Part shown: positions 43,996 to 54,878 of the stretch, in pieces | Position numbering within the stretch: position 1 is the stretch's first letter | How the letters are laid out: each line of letters begins with the position of its first letter | Assembly (NCBI GenBank): GCA_021732085.1 | Contig: JAKFVQ010000017.1 | Coordinates: 124,001 to 188,000 of the forward strand | Source of the DNA: Candidatus Obscuribacterales bacterium | GTDB lineage: Bacteria > Cyanobacteriota > Vampirovibrionia > Obscuribacterales > Obscuribacteraceae | Direction: 5' to 3' | DNA: 64,000 nt | Program-made: the position numbers and the translations under genes | Notes under the pieces: model-generated | Databases searched by the model: none | What the model was told of the DNA's origin: nothing | Seen by the model: the letters and a program-made list of their open reading frames with translations, nothing else

Positions 43996-46557
43996 TTACA
44001 TGCGGCGACCCAACTCCTTCTCCAGCTGGCTGGAGTTCGGAACGCACAGCCCAGCCTGAGCCTGGATGTAGTCACACATATCGACGTGTACCGGTTGAAC
44101 TTTCCAAATGTCTTCACAGTACTCGCGAATAGAGCGATCTGAGCTGAAATAGCCCATACGAGCAACGTTAAGAATAGACATGCGCGTCCACTGATCCTTA
44201 TCCTTATAGGCGCTTGCCACCTTTTCCTGGCACTCGACATAAGCTTCGAAATCCGCCAAGACAAGGAAGTCATCCCGCGTCAGAAGCGAATCAACGATTG
44301 GTTTGAAGAGGTCTTTGTCACCATGTGAAAATAGACCTGATGAAATCATGTCGATGACTTCACGCAATTCCGGATTATTCCAATAATATTCGTATGGCTT
44401 ATACCCTTCAAACTTGAGACGTGCTACTTCTGATGCCGTCAAGCCGAAGAGGAAGAAATTTTCCGCTCCTACTTGTTCGCGCATTTCAATATTGGCACCG
44501 TCCAGAGTGCCTATTGTCAGCGCGCCATTGAGAGCGAACTTCATGTTACCGGTCCCCGAAGCTTCTTTGCCGGCAGTCGAGATCTGCTCGGAGACCTCGG
44601 CCGCTGGATAGATCTTTTGAGCGAGCTTGACGTTGAAATCAGGTATGAAAGCAACTTTGAGTTTGTCAGCAATCTCTCTATCGTGATTGACTACATCGGC
44701 AACCGAATTGATCAATTTTATGATCAGCTTCGCCATCGTATATCCCGGCGCGGCTTTACCAGCGAACAAGAAAGTGCGAGGTGGATACAAATCTAGCGAG
44801 CCAGGATTCTTCTTCATCTGGTTGTACAAATGAATGATATTCAAAATATTCAAATGCTGGCGCTTGTACTCGTGGATGCGTTTTGCCTGAACATCAAAGA
44901 TACTCTCAGGATTGATGCTTATGTGGCAATGCTCCTTAATATGCTTAGCAAGAATGGCTTTGCGCTCCAGCTTAATGCGCTGCCACTGTGCTTTGAATTC
45001 TTTGTCATCAGCAAATTTTTCTAGATCTTTGAGCTTATCGAGATCTTTCACCCAGTCATCTCCGATCTTGCTGCTGATCAGCTCAGACATGCCAGGATTG
45101 CTGACAAGAATGAATCGCCTCGGAGTGATTCCGTTAGTTTTATTGCTGAATTTTTCTGGGCTGATTCGCGCAAAATCATGCAGAACATCTTTCTTCAGCA
45201 GCTCAGTATGCAGCCTAGCCACACCATTGATAGAGTGACTACCCACACAAGCCAGGTGTGCCATGCGGATAGATCTTTCGCCCGATTCATCAATGATTGA
45301 AAGCCGTCTAATCAGATCGTCTTCACCAGGAAATCGTGAGCGCACTTCATCCAGGAACCTTCGGTTGATTTCATAGATGATCTCGAGATGACGAGGCAGA
45401 AGATCAGCAAAGAGATCGACGGACCATTTTTCCAGCGCTTCGGGAAGCAAAGTATGGTTAGTGTAACCAAATAACTGCGTCGTAATCTTCCAGGCATCTT
45501 CCCATGCCATCAAATGTTCATCGATCAAAAGACGCATCATTTCTGCAATAGCGACAGATGGATGCGTGTCATTCAGTTGAATTGCAAATTTATCAGGAAG
45601 TGTATGGAGGTCGCTGTGATCACGTAGGTGGAATCTAATTATGTCTTGCATAGAACATGAGACAAAGAAAAATTGTTGTTCAAGACGTAATCGCTTTCCA
45701 GCGGACACATTGTCGTTCGGATAGAGCACTTTGGATACGTTCTCTGAAAATACTTTGTCGGTAACGGCTCCAAGATAGTCACCGGAATTAAATGCAGAAA
45801 GATCAAAAGATTCTGTTGCCTCAGCTTTCCACAAACGCAATGTGTTTGCAGTGTTGTTCTTATAACCAGCTGTCGGAGTATCATAAGGCACACCATTGAT
45901 CACTTTGTCTGGTATCCAACGAGAACGGTAGCGACCATGCTCGTCGGTGTAATGCTCGGTATGCCCACCGAGTTTGACATGACAAACCTGGTGAGGGCGG
46001 GCTATTTCCCAAGGATTTCCAAAACGCAACCACTTATCGCTGGTTTCAACTTGCCAGCCATTGCGAATCTCTTGGTCGAAAATTCCGAACTCGTATCGAA
46101 TTCCGTATCCGCGAGCGGGAATTTCAAGCGCTGCAAGTGAATCAAGATAACAGGCAGCAAGACGTCCTAAGCCGCCATTTCCTAGCCCTGGTTCTTCCTC
46201 CTGTTCAATCAAATCACTTAAGTTCAGCCCGGACTCTTCGACAGCTTGCCGAACTCTTTCATAGATGTCCAGATTCACCAAGTTATTTGCTAGTTGAGGC
46301 CCGATCAAGAATTCAGCGGAAAGATAGCAAACGACTTTAACTTCTGGGCGCATGTATGTTTCCATGGAATTGAGCCAGCGGCGCAGAAGTCGATCGCGCA
46401 CACTGTAGGCAAGCGCCATGTAGAGATCAGTTTTCGTAGCAATCTCCGGAAATTTTCCTTGAATATAGAAAAGGTTATCGGCAATAGCTCTGCGCAGTGT
46501 TTCCACATCTAACCCGGTGCGGTCGTCTTCGATCTCTATTTTTGGTGTTTCTGTCAT
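43996..46557 (-). CDS. glgP: Glycogen (alpha-glucan) phosphorylase
   Basis: 853 residues, the usual length. GAGGAAACG precedes ATG 46557. Hallmarks: EEPGLGNGGLGRLAACYLDS, DTPTAGYKNNTANTLRLWKA, FAIQLNDTHPSVAIAEMMRL, AKRIHEYKRQHLNILN, and the pyridoxal phosphate site EASGTGNMKFALNGALTIGT. It releases glucose-1-phosphate from the non-reducing ends of glycogen with phosphate. It lies 48 bases after the WGR/DUF4132 gene and 88 before the kinase gene in a common transcript. Confidence 0.98.
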   Translation of the reverse strand: MTETPKIEIEDDRTGLDVETLRRAIADNLFYIQGKFPEIATKTDLYMALAYSVRDRLLRRWLNSMETYMRPEVKVVCYLSAEFLIGPQLANNLVNLDIYERVRQAVEESGLNLSDLIEQEEEPGLGNGGLGRLAACYLDSLAALEIPARGYGIRYEFGIFDQEIRNGWQVETSDKWLRFGNPWEIARPHQVCHVKLGGHTEHYTDEHGRYRSRWIPDKVINGVPYDTPTAGYKNNTANTLRLWKAEATESFDLSAFNSGDYLGAVTDKVFSENVSKVLYPNDNVSAGKRLRLEQQFFFVSCSMQDIIRFHLRDHSDLHTLPDKFAIQLNDTHPSVAIAEMMRLLIDEHLMAWEDAWKITTQLFGYTNHTLLPEALEKWSVDLFADLLPRHLEIIYEINRRFLDEVRSRFPGEDDLIRRLSIIDESGERSIRMAHLACVGSHSINGVARLHTELLKKDVLHDFARISPEKFSNKTNGITPRRFILVSNPGMSELISSKIGDDWVKDLDKLKDLEKFADDKEFKAQWQRIKLERKAILAKHIKEHCHISINPESIFDVQAKRIHEYKRQHLNILNIIHLYNQMKKNPGSLDLYPPRTFLFAGKAAPGYTMAKLIIKLINSVADVVNHDREIADKLKVAFIPDFNVKLAQKIYPAAEVSEQISTAGKEASGTGNMKFALNGALTIGTLDGANIEMREQVGAENFFLFGLTASEVARLKFEGYKPYEYYWNNPELREVIDMISSGLFSHGDKDLFKPIVDSLLTRDDFLVLADFEAYVECQEKVASAYKDKDQWTRMSILNVARMGYFSSDRSIREYCEDIWKVQPVHVDMCDYIQAQAGLCVPNSSQLEKELGRRM

Positions 46558-46605
46558 CGTTTCCTCACAAATGTTTGTTGTCTATTGAACTTCGGATCTT
46601 GAACT

Positions 46606-49600
46606 TTATTCGGCTGTATCAGCTTTTGCGCTAATCAGCATCAGGTCATGCAGCACTTCACTAATGACGATAGGGTCAACCTTTCCTAATGGAATCCTAT
46701 GCATTTTCGAAGAATCGAAATACATATCAACTTTGTCATTATCAGCTTTGAAGAAATAGCAGGACTCCACACTTTGAGGATCTGATTCCATCATGTAGCC
46801 GACGGATACACCTTGATAGATTGCCATGGCACAGACACCGGCGCCTGGAAAAAATTTGGAGTGCGAATAAAAGCAGCCTGCATCTTCCGGCACACCACGA
46901 CGCCAACCGCAGCGATCAAAGATACCAACCATGCTAATTGCAGGCACTTGAATGTCTTTGAATCGGGTTATTTCAAGCTGCTCAATTTCCCCAACTTCAA
47001 GCTTGAATATGGGTCTTTCGAGCTGCTTGAATGGTGGCACGATTTCGTAATCAAGAAGCACACCCTGCCACTTGGATTTCAATTCATCAGAAAGCAACAT
47101 CGCATGTACCGCCCGTATCCTATTATTGCCGTTTAGCTCAAGGTCACGATCCTCTTCATCAGCGTAGGTCTGGTCTTCGGTGACACGAAATGTGCGCAAC
47201 AATTTACCCTCATCGTTAAACTCACCCCAGATGAGCATGCGGATGATATGGATCATCAACGGGTGATGAACGAGGAATTGCTGGAAATCTGAAGCGGTCC
47301 AGTTTCGTCCGGTTACCATTGCTTGCTCTAATCGAACCGCCTGAATTTTTGCAATGTCTTTGATTTGCTGTTTAAGTAACTTCCAATCATCAACAGCAGC
47401 CTTGCTTTTCTCGGCGTCGTCTTTTGAATTAGGCTTTGGCAGATCCGTCTTGAGTTTCCCATCGGGCTCGCGGATCATCGCTTTGAGATCGGAGCCTAAC
47501 GCAAACTTGAATTGGCGAGAGCCAAAATCAAAAATCCGTTGCCCTCTTCCATCGAGCCCACAGTCCGGAATGATTCGATCTTCCAATTCGTTCTTCGACA
47601 TTCCACGCGACTGTGCAATTGCTTCCATGCATTCGCCGGCTTTTTGCTTTAGTCCTTTAAATTGCAATTTTTGCGAAAGCGAGTTGATCTGCATCAACGC
47701 CGTGTCGGTGCCAATAGTTCGCAAGCATTCCAGCCCGAATACAGCCCGTGGATGTTGACTCTCTCCGGGCCATACTTTAATCATCGGCACAATCTTAAAG
47801 ACGGTTTCATCGCCACCAAGAAATCCTATTGATCCCATCGCCCATTTCTCTTTCGAGTCAGCACCGTTCTTCAACCATGCTTCAAACAACGCCCAGGCAA
47901 ACTTTTCGGTGTGCTTCCGCTCAAGGTGCTCCTGCATGGACGCTATTAATGGATGGACTTTTTCAAAGGTGCTTTGCTTCAAGGCTAGCAAAACAGCATT
48001 CATTTGATCTAGATTCAGTCGCTTTTTATCAATTACAATCCGCGGCTTGACTGCAGGATCTGACCAGATGGGAAGGCTCGTTTTCCCAGCTTTCACCTCT
48101 GAGATAGCGCTGCTCAGCCATGAAGGCGTAGTCGAATTGTCCAACTCTTCCAATCCTTCATCCGGCAAACGGAAGCGCTCGCGAATCGCCGCCAGCAGTT
48201 CCGGTGCACAGACCGATTCATCTAAACGGCAAGAGACGCCTTGCAGAATATCGGCGGATTCCTTGCCAATCTGGTCAGGCCGCTTAGACGCTTCAAACAG
48301 GCTGCTAACTGCCCAATCAGAATGCTCAGTCAGCCACTTTCGGGCCGGCATTTTCGCGGTTTCCACAGCGAGCAACTCAATCATGATTGGTGCAAGCTCT
48401 TCTGATTCAAGCAATTTCAAATGGGAAACCATCGCTTCGGACAGCTCCTTATTATATCCGTTGGTGCAAATGAAATCGGTAATGAGTTCTGTTGCATCGA
48501 GCCCCGTCACAGCCAACCATGCTCGCGCCATTGCATCGATCTGATTTCCTTTAGCGTAATAATAGTTCTGACCATGACCTAAATATAGCTTCGTTCTCTT
48601 TGCCTCAGTAATCACCTTCTCCTTTGCCGGCAAAGACAGTATATAAAGTTGGGGGTGAAAACAATTCCGCAAGTCGTTGGCGAACCAGCCATCCGGAATT
48701 ACTTCGACTAGTTTTTCTACTTCGTCGGCCATGTGTAAGAATGCAGCAACGGTATATGCCGTCCATTCACATTCATCAGGCTTAGCGCTCATTGCCTTTT
48801 GAGGGTTCAGTTGACTACGAACATAGTCCCTTAACTCGGCTAGTTCAGCAGAACTTAAAGCAGGCATTACATACTGGCGAAAAACTTTCATCAACGCAAA
48901 AGCTGGCTCCGGCGACATTATCAAAGCCTGGTCGATAATTTGTTTGGGATTTGACCAGTGCGCACAAAGCAACTTGGCAGTATCCTTCATTTGCAATAGT
49001 CCAAAATTGGTCGCACTGATCAGCTTGAATCCCTCTTTCAATTCTGGCGCTGATTTTTCTTTCGAAAAATCGCAATTCTTCAAAACTTGCAAAATCTTGG
49101 CGTGCTTCTCTTCGACTTTCTTATCTCGCTTGGGCCCCCATTCGTTTATGCGCTCGCGTCCTGCGATCACTACTTCTATCCAAAAGCGCCCTTCTTCTTT
49201 GCTCATGTGCAGCGGGGTTGGGCACTTCTTATTCCAGTGAGAGACCCAATTTTCAAGCTCTGGGTCGATCGATTTTAACTCTTCACAAAGTTTGTCGAAA
49301 TCAAAGGGACGCTTCTTTACCTCAGGCAGTGGTGGCAACGGATTCCAAACGACAAACGCAAGATCTTCAGGTTTCAGTTCCATTTTTCTGACGGACTTGA
49401 AAGCCGCTGGCGCCTTAGTTAACCCAGCAGGCGAGAGTACAGAGGCGGGCAGCACGCTGGATGAGCTTGAGAGTGACTTAGCTATTGCGTCTGAGGTGCT
49501 GCCGGTTGAATCAACCATGGACCCGGAATGAGTTGCAGGATCTTCCGCTTTCTCTAATACCGCTGTTAGCATGACTGGCGAAGACGCTCTGGAACTTATA

Positions 49601-49896
49601 TCGTCGGACACAGCCCTATCACCTTTGGGAGCTACAGCGCTGGGATCTTTTACGACAGACGCGACGGGCAGGCTCACTACAGCTTGCCCGGTTCTTTCAT
49701 ATCCTTTCTTCAATTTTTCAGCTACGAGCTTGTCGTAGTTTTTCTTGGCTTCGTCTTCGGTAGAGAAGGACTTTGTCTGTGTTTGTCCGGAGGTTCCAAC
49801 ACGCCCGAAATTGACCGTATATGAATTTCCCTCCAAACGGATCTTCCAAAATTTGTCGGAGTTACCTTCGCTAAATTTCAGAGACTCTTCAGACAT
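46606..49896 (-). CDS. WGR domain - DUF4132 protein
   Basis: 1096 residues from ATG 49896, chosen because GTGGAGGAAGTT precedes it; the frame is open to 49944, which overlaps the upstream gene's stop. Residues 1-80 are a WGR domain (KFWKIRLEGNSYTVNFGRVG), of the type in PARPs and MolR, where it binds nucleic acid or protein. A 100-residue Ser/Thr/Pro-rich linker follows. The large remainder is a MolR-like HEAT-type region and the C-terminal DUF4132 block (QRIFDFGSRQFKFALGSDLK, QQFLVHHPLMIHIIRMLIWG, LLRTFRVTEDQTYADEEDRD). It has no catalytic motif I can assign. It sits between phosphoketolase and glgP in one operon, so a regulatory role in that pathway is possible. Confidence 0.85.
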   Translation of the reverse strand: MSEESLKFSEGNSDKFWKIRLEGNSYTVNFGRVGTSGQTQTKSFSTEDEAKKNYDKLVAEKLKKGYERTGQAVVSLPVASVVKDPSAVAPKGDRAVSDDISSRASSPVMLTAVLEKAEDPATHSGSMVDSTGSTSDAIAKSLSSSSSVLPASVLSPAGLTKAPAAFKSVRKMELKPEDLAFVVWNPLPPLPEVKKRPFDFDKLCEELKSIDPELENWVSHWNKKCPTPLHMSKEEGRFWIEVVIAGRERINEWGPKRDKKVEEKHAKILQVLKNCDFSKEKSAPELKEGFKLISATNFGLLQMKDTAKLLCAHWSNPKQIIDQALIMSPEPAFALMKVFRQYVMPALSSAELAELRDYVRSQLNPQKAMSAKPDECEWTAYTVAAFLHMADEVEKLVEVIPDGWFANDLRNCFHPQLYILSLPAKEKVITEAKRTKLYLGHGQNYYYAKGNQIDAMARAWLAVTGLDATELITDFICTNGYNKELSEAMVSHLKLLESEELAPIMIELLAVETAKMPARKWLTEHSDWAVSSLFEASKRPDQIGKESADILQGVSCRLDESVCAPELLAAIRERFRLPDEGLEELDNSTTPSWLSSAISEVKAGKTSLPIWSDPAVKPRIVIDKKRLNLDQMNAVLLALKQSTFEKVHPLIASMQEHLERKHTEKFAWALFEAWLKNGADSKEKWAMGSIGFLGGDETVFKIVPMIKVWPGESQHPRAVFGLECLRTIGTDTALMQINSLSQKLQFKGLKQKAGECMEAIAQSRGMSKNELEDRIIPDCGLDGRGQRIFDFGSRQFKFALGSDLKAMIREPDGKLKTDLPKPNSKDDAEKSKAAVDDWKLLKQQIKDIAKIQAVRLEQAMVTGRNWTASDFQQFLVHHPLMIHIIRMLIWGEFNDEGKLLRTFRVTEDQTYADEEDRDLELNGNNRIRAVHAMLLSDELKSKWQGVLLDYEIVPPFKQLERPIFKLEVGEIEQLEITRFKDIQVPAISMVGIFDRCGWRRGVPEDAGCFYSHSKFFPGAGVCAMAIYQGVSVGYMMESDPQSVESCYFFKADNDKVDMYFDSSKMHRIPLGKVDPIVISEVLHDLMLISAKADTAE

Positions 49897-49931
49897 AACT
49901 TCCTCCACTATTCGGATCGCGCAGTATCCCT

Positions 49932-52334
49932 TTAATAAGGCCACTTCCAGTTTTGAATTTCAGGCAAGTCTTCACCTCGTTGACGAATGTAGTGTTTGTG
50001 ATCGATTAATTTGTCTCGCAGGAATTGCTTGGCACGAGCAGCTACGTAATGCAAACTAGCTATGCGGTCGATGGCATCAACAGCTAGATGAAAGCGATCC
50101 AAATCATTGAGAACCACCATATCAAACGGTGTTGTCGTCGTGCCTTCTTCCATGTAACCACGCACGTGCATATTGGAGTGATTAGTGCGCCGATAACAAA
50201 GCCTGTGGATCAGCCATGGATAACCGTGATAAGCAAAGATAACAGGCTTGTCCTTCGTGAATATCGAATCGAAATCTCGATCGCTCAATCCATGGGGGTG
50301 TTCGCTGCTTGGTTGCAAAGTCATAAGGTCAACGACATTCACTACGCGGATTTTCAATTGCGGCAGCGACTGCTTGAGCAGATCGACGGCCGCCAGAGTT
50401 TCCATAGTTGGAATGTCGCCGGCGCAAGCCATAACCACATCGGGCTCAGAACCTTGATCAGTAGATGCCCAATCCCAAATTCCAATTCCTGCCGAACAAT
50501 GTTTGATTGCCTGATCCATATTCAGCCATTGAAGCTGAGGCTGTTTCCCTGCCACAATAATGTTGATGAAGTCGCGACTGCGCATACACTTGTCCATTAC
50601 AAACAAGAGTGTGTTTGCATCGGGCGGCAAATACACACGAATAATATCTGCCTTCTTGTTCACCGCATGATCTATGAATCCTGGGTCCTGATGGCTAAAG
50701 CCATTATGATCCTGCCGCCACACGTGAGAGGTCAACAAATAATTGAGTGATGCAATCGGACGACGCCATGGAATATCTCTTGTCACTTTCAACCATTTAG
50801 CATGTTGATTGAACATCGAGTCAATGATGTGAATGAAAGCCTCATAACAAGAAAACAGCCCATGTCTTCCTGTCAGCAAGTACCCTTCAAGCCAGCCTTG
50901 ACACATGTGCTCACTGAGAACTTCAAGTACGCGTCCATCCCTTGTCAGATGCTCATCACTCTCCAAAATCTCATCAGCAAAAAACTTTCCGGTTCTTTCA
51001 AACACAGCCCCCAGGCGATTGGAAGCAGTTTCATCAGGTCCTACCACACGAAAGTTTCTGTGCGCCTCATTCTGCACAAAAATGTCCCGAATGTATTGTC
51101 CGCAAATACGAATAGATTCGGCATTTTCCTTACCGGGAGATTTGACGCTGACAGCATACTTTGTGAAGTCAGGCAAAACCAAATCCTTCAACAAAACACC
51201 GCCGTTTGCATGCGGATTTGCTCCCATTCGCCGAGCACCAGTCGGAGCCAATGCCGCAATTTCGGATCTCAGCGCACCCTCTTCGTCAAACAACTCATCC
51301 GGCCTGTAACTGCGCATCCACTCTTCCAGCTGCTTCAAATGATCCGGTTTTGTCGCCAGTTCTGAAAGTGGAACTTGGTGCGCTCTGTGGGTGGATTCAA
51401 CTTGGACTCCGTCTACCTTGCTTGGACCAGTCCATCCTTTTGGGCTTCTCAAAATAATCATTGGATAAACAGGACGTCCACTAAATTCTTGAGAGTTGCA
51501 TTCTCTTTTTATTTTGGAGATATCCTCCATGCAAGCGTCCATCGTCGATGCCATCCACTGATGCATTTTTACCGGATCGCTTCCTTCAACAAAATATGGT
51601 TTATAACCATAGCCAGCAAACAAATTTGTAAGCTCCGCATCTGACATGCGCGCCAGAATAGTTGGGTTGGCTATTTTATATCCGTTCAAATGCAGAATTG
51701 GAAGAACAATTCCGTCGCGTTTTGGATTGGTGAATTTGTTGGAATGCCAGCTTGCAGCCAGCGGTCCTGTTTCAGCTTCCCCGTCTCCAACAACACAAGC
51801 AACAAGTAAATTCGGATTATCAAAACTGGCACCAAAAGCGTGCACAAGCGCATATCCTAATTCGCCGCCTTCGTGAATTGATCCAGGAGTTTCTGGGGCT
51901 ACGTGGCTCGGGATGCCGCCTGGAAAAGAGAATTGCTTGAAGAGGCGTTGCATTCCTTCTGAGTCTTGCGGGATATGCGGATAGATTTCGCTGTATGAAC
52001 CTTCAAGATAGGTGTTAGCAACCAGAGCCGGACCGCCGTGTCCAGGACCTGTGATCAAGATCATGTCGAGATCATGCTTTTTGATCAAGCGATTGAGATG
52101 GACATACATAAAATTCAGTCCCGGGGTCGTACCCCAGTGCCCTAGCAAGCGTGGCTTCACATGCTCGATCTTCAATGGCTCCTGCAGAAGAGCGTTGTCC
52201 AAAAGGTAGATTTGCCCAACGGAAATGTAATTTGCCGCACGCCAATACATATCCATCAATTTCAGTTCAGATTCGGAAAGGGGTTTCCTTGTAGAAAGCG
52301 CTATGCTTTCTTCTGACAAGTTCGAAACTGCCAT
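49932..52334 (-). CDS. xfp: Xylulose-5-phosphate/fructose-6-phosphate phosphoketolase
   Basis: 800 residues from ATG 52334, which has GGAGAGG just upstream; the frame is open to 52391. Family hallmarks: [58 protein letters not shown], the TPP-binding loop [54 protein letters not shown]. It cleaves xylulose-5-P or fructose-6-P with phosphate to acetyl-phosphate plus glyceraldehyde-3-P or erythrose-4-P. First gene of the operon whose next genes are WGR/DUF4132, glgP and a kinase; glycogen breakdown would feed this bypass. Confidence 0.97.
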   Translation of the reverse strand: MAVSNLSEESIALSTRKPLSESELKLMDMYWRAANYISVGQIYLLDNALLQEPLKIEHVKPRLLGHWGTTPGLNFMYVHLNRLIKKHDLDMILITGPGHGGPALVANTYLEGSYSEIYPHIPQDSEGMQRLFKQFSFPGGIPSHVAPETPGSIHEGGELGYALVHAFGASFDNPNLLVACVVGDGEAETGPLAASWHSNKFTNPKRDGIVLPILHLNGYKIANPTILARMSDAELTNLFAGYGYKPYFVEGSDPVKMHQWMASTMDACMEDISKIKRECNSQEFSGRPVYPMIILRSPKGWTGPSKVDGVQVESTHRAHQVPLSELATKPDHLKQLEEWMRSYRPDELFDEEGALRSEIAALAPTGARRMGANPHANGGVLLKDLVLPDFTKYAVSVKSPGKENAESIRICGQYIRDIFVQNEAHRNFRVVGPDETASNRLGAVFERTGKFFADEILESDEHLTRDGRVLEVLSEHMCQGWLEGYLLTGRHGLFSCYEAFIHIIDSMFNQHAKWLKVTRDIPWRRPIASLNYLLTSHVWRQDHNGFSHQDPGFIDHAVNKKADIIRVYLPPDANTLLFVMDKCMRSRDFINIIVAGKQPQLQWLNMDQAIKHCSAGIGIWDWASTDQGSEPDVVMACAGDIPTMETLAAVDLLKQSLPQLKIRVVNVVDLMTLQPSSEHPHGLSDRDFDSIFTKDKPVIFAYHGYPWLIHRLCYRRTNHSNMHVRGYMEEGTTTTPFDMVVLNDLDRFHLAVDAIDRIASLHYVAARAKQFLRDKLIDHKHYIRQRGEDLPEIQNWKWPY

Positions 52335-52534
52335 AAGACCTCTCCAACACAGATACAATGAGGGCACATTATATCGCCTTAGGATATCCACTTAAAGCGC
52401 TCGGCAGGCTTTACAAGCCACACTTACAAAGACTGGAAAGCTGGTTACCGAAAGCAAACGCAAGCAAACGCACCGATTCAAACCCTGTTCTCAAGATGTG
52501 AGAATTTCGGATTTAATCGTTGCAAGGCTAGATA

Positions 52535-53278
52535 CTAGTCTTCAGAACTGCTTGTGGACGATGCTATATGCAAGCCAACGAGTCTGGATACGAGTATGGC
52601 CATATAAACTTGCCCAAGCATCGCTTCCGACCAGGCAAGCGTTCGAGTGACGCGCGATACAGGGGAAATATCTCCGTACCCAAGAGTACTGAGGGTTACG
52701 TAAGAGAAGTAATTCAGCAGGTTAGCTTTCTCAAAGTGAGTGATCGGACCATGGCTTTCCATCTTCGCCATGTCTAAATGGAAAGAGCTGGGATCAAGCA
52801 CTTCGGCAAGTTGATAAAACTGCCCCCAGAGAATTCCAATCAACAGATACAAACAGACAGCGCCGCAGAGCTTATTAACATCGACGTCACCAGCACGTAT
52901 TACATCGCGAAATATGATTGTTCCGGCAAATCCATAGAAAAGAATTGCAATGATTCTGGTACCGGCTTGAAAGCCGAAATGATTAAAGGGTTCGGTATCA
53001 ACGATCAGCACTAAAGAGGAAAATATTGAAAGGCAAAATGCCAAAAAGCCCCCAATGAACAAAACTCTTTTACGCGGAATGATGCTTACGCAAGTTTGAA
53101 CAAATGCCAAACTGGACACAACTCCTGTAAATGTCCGACCAGCCAAGTCTTGACCCAAGAGTGGCGCTATCATAATGAAAACGAGCTGAATACAAACAAG
53201 AAATTGAAAGCGGCGAGGACGAATGTACGTGAACCACGACGGCTGATGATGCGACTGAGTTGTGTCTAACTTGCCCAC
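52535..53278 (-). CDS. Two-pore-domain type K+ channel (ion transport 2)
   Basis: 247 residues; GTG start at 53278. Six hydrophobic helices appear: about 30-45, 50-70, 75-95, 100-120, 130-155 and 200-230. The selectivity filter is in TLSTLGYGDISPVSR, the standard TxGYGD sequence with S replacing the first T partner. The pore helix NYFSYVTLSTLGYGD follows the AKMESHGPITHFEK linker. There is no cytoplasmic gating domain or voltage sensor, so it is a small simple channel. It ends at the phosphoketolase end region and is divergent from nothing obvious. Confidence 0.88.
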   Translation of the reverse strand: MGKLDTTQSHHQPSWFTYIRPRRFQFLVCIQLVFIMIAPLLGQDLAGRTFTGVVSSLAFVQTCVSIIPRKRVLFIGGFLAFCLSIFSSLVLIVDTEPFNHFGFQAGTRIIAILFYGFAGTIIFRDVIRAGDVDVNKLCGAVCLYLLIGILWGQFYQLAEVLDPSSFHLDMAKMESHGPITHFEKANLLNYFSYVTLSTLGYGDISPVSRVTRTLAWSEAMLGQVYMAILVSRLVGLHIASSTSSSED

Positions 53279-53532
53279 AGATTCCGCTGCAAAAATGAGT
53301 TTAGCGCCAGCGGAATACTAGCATCAATCAGATGCACGATCTAGCTCAAACGCTGATGATAACCATGTTTTCAGAAGAAGACGCATCGACGAATATACAT
53401 CGAGACGTCCCTCGATATACATCATCTATCGTGCTCCGGTATACAATTGGAAGCAATATTCTGACACCAACACAGGGAAGCGCAGCAATGGCACAGGCTT
53501 TCGTACTCATATACGTATTCAATACGGCTTGG

Positions 53533-54618
53533 CTAACGTTGTTCGCGCAATTGCCCGTATGTTTTTACACAAGCTTTTGCAGATACGTTGGAAGAACGCT
53601 GATGATGAATACGCGGATGAGCTTTCGCCAGAACATCACGCATGGTAGCAGACTTCGGTGGCGGTTCGCCCGGCTCCGTCGTCAGCATCTTGCCATGCTC
53701 GTCTAGAGCGTCTTCATGTTTGTCATAAAAATGAGTTCCGTAATCAGAAAACTTCCCGGTATCAAAAGCGGTGTATGCCATGAACGGTCGCTTTGACATA
53801 CGCTCATGCATTATCTCGTCGGTGCTTTTTACGATCAGCTCATCCTTATCTTGCTCTTCGCCCTTACGTGCGGCTTCGCCTTCGCAAGATCCATCCATGC
53901 AGGCGGCCGCAGTAGATGCTAATCGCACGGTGTCGGCATTTTTTCCACGTGCAAGCTCTGCATGCTTATCAAATCCCTGCATTTGACTGCGCGCTATTGT
54001 TTCCTTCGAATGGCTGCGGAAATGTTCAAGCTGCAATTTAGAAAACTGAATTTTCTTCTGCTCCACACTCATTGAATTGTTTTGCCAGATGCTTCCAATT
54101 CGCTGAGCCAACTTCAGTTCTGCCGCCAGATCATTTGGATTCCAATATCCTGGCATGCAGTGCAAAACGGTCCCGTCGGGATCAAGCACAAAGAGTTGAA
54201 TATTGTGAGGTCCAGCACCATTTGTGGTATCAACAGCTTGTCCATTTACCGCATGAGCACCAGAGTTGCCCGAATAGGGTTCTGAACTTATATCTCGGTA
54301 ACCACAGACGAAATGATTTCGTAATTCAGAGAAAACCGGTTCTTTGGAGAGCGACACGGCTCTGAGGCTATTGCCCGCGCTTCAGGTTTTTCCATCCATG
54401 CTGCCTAGCATATGGACCCAGAAGACCAATTTCTTATCGGCGGCGGCCTTTTTCCGGGCAGCGTCCAGATTATCTTGCCAGTTAATTCTTTTGTTGACTT
54501 GAAATGCTTCCTTGCTGGCTTCAGGAGCAGAAATAACTGTCAATTTATCTGCAAAGCTCGGCCCTGTAAGGCTTGCTGAAACTAGTAAAGTCAGAGCGTA
54601 GCATACAGCCTTCTTCAT
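53533..54618 (-). CDS. Thioredoxin-like exported protein with in-frame UGA (candidate selenoprotein)
   Basis: One reading frame of 361 codons if the TGA at 54382-54384 is read through. The ATG at 54618 has CGGAG 7 bases upstream and starts a signal peptide (AVCYALTLLVSASLTGPSFA). The fold outline is thioredoxin-like: a helix NWQDNLDAARKKAAADK, the strand KLVFWVHML, then GSMDGKT-UGA-SAGNSL, a helix LSKEPVFSELRNHFV, a strand CGYRDI, then HNIQLFVLDPDGTVLHCM and GYWNPNDLAAELKLA. UGA is codon 79, exactly where the first active-site Cys of CxxC would be. The part after the UGA continues in the same frame with no ribosome-binding site of its own; a GTG at 54357 is the nearest possible restart. Downstream bases can form a stem (AGCG...CGCT with inner CGG...CCG) within 35 bases, as bacterial SECIS elements do. 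The alternative is a nonsense mutation. Confidence 0.65.
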
Positions 54619-54878
54619 TGCCCAACTCCGAAAGTACCCACTAGACAATCATCCTGCTCAAAGCCGCCGTAGTCAAGAGCCTTAATCTAAAATTTGCCTC
54701 CTTCCAAGCCGAGCGGAGGAGACCGGCGGACGCTAAATGCAGCGGCATTGAGCGCCTTTGTGTTAATACCCTTTACGCAGCGTCCGAGAAACGTGTTCAA
54801 AGCTCATACTCCTGGGCATAAGTGTTGCAGGTCTGGGGGTGGCGAGGTGCTACCGGCAGCTCCGCTTCGGGAGGAAGC

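Noticed and set aside
53332..53706. 124-codon plus-strand frame
   Set aside because: Partly antisense to the thioredoxin-like gene, no start signal, and composition unlike neighbouring proteins.
53533..54357. Separate 274-codon gene starting with GTG at 54357
   Set aside because: No ribosome-binding site, starts in the middle of a thioredoxin fold, and is in the same frame as the upstream signal-peptide part across a single UGA.
54382..54384. UGA recoded to Gly or Trp throughout the genome
   Set aside because: Other convincing genes here end with TGA (7491-7493, 26400-26402) and no other gene has internal TGA codons.
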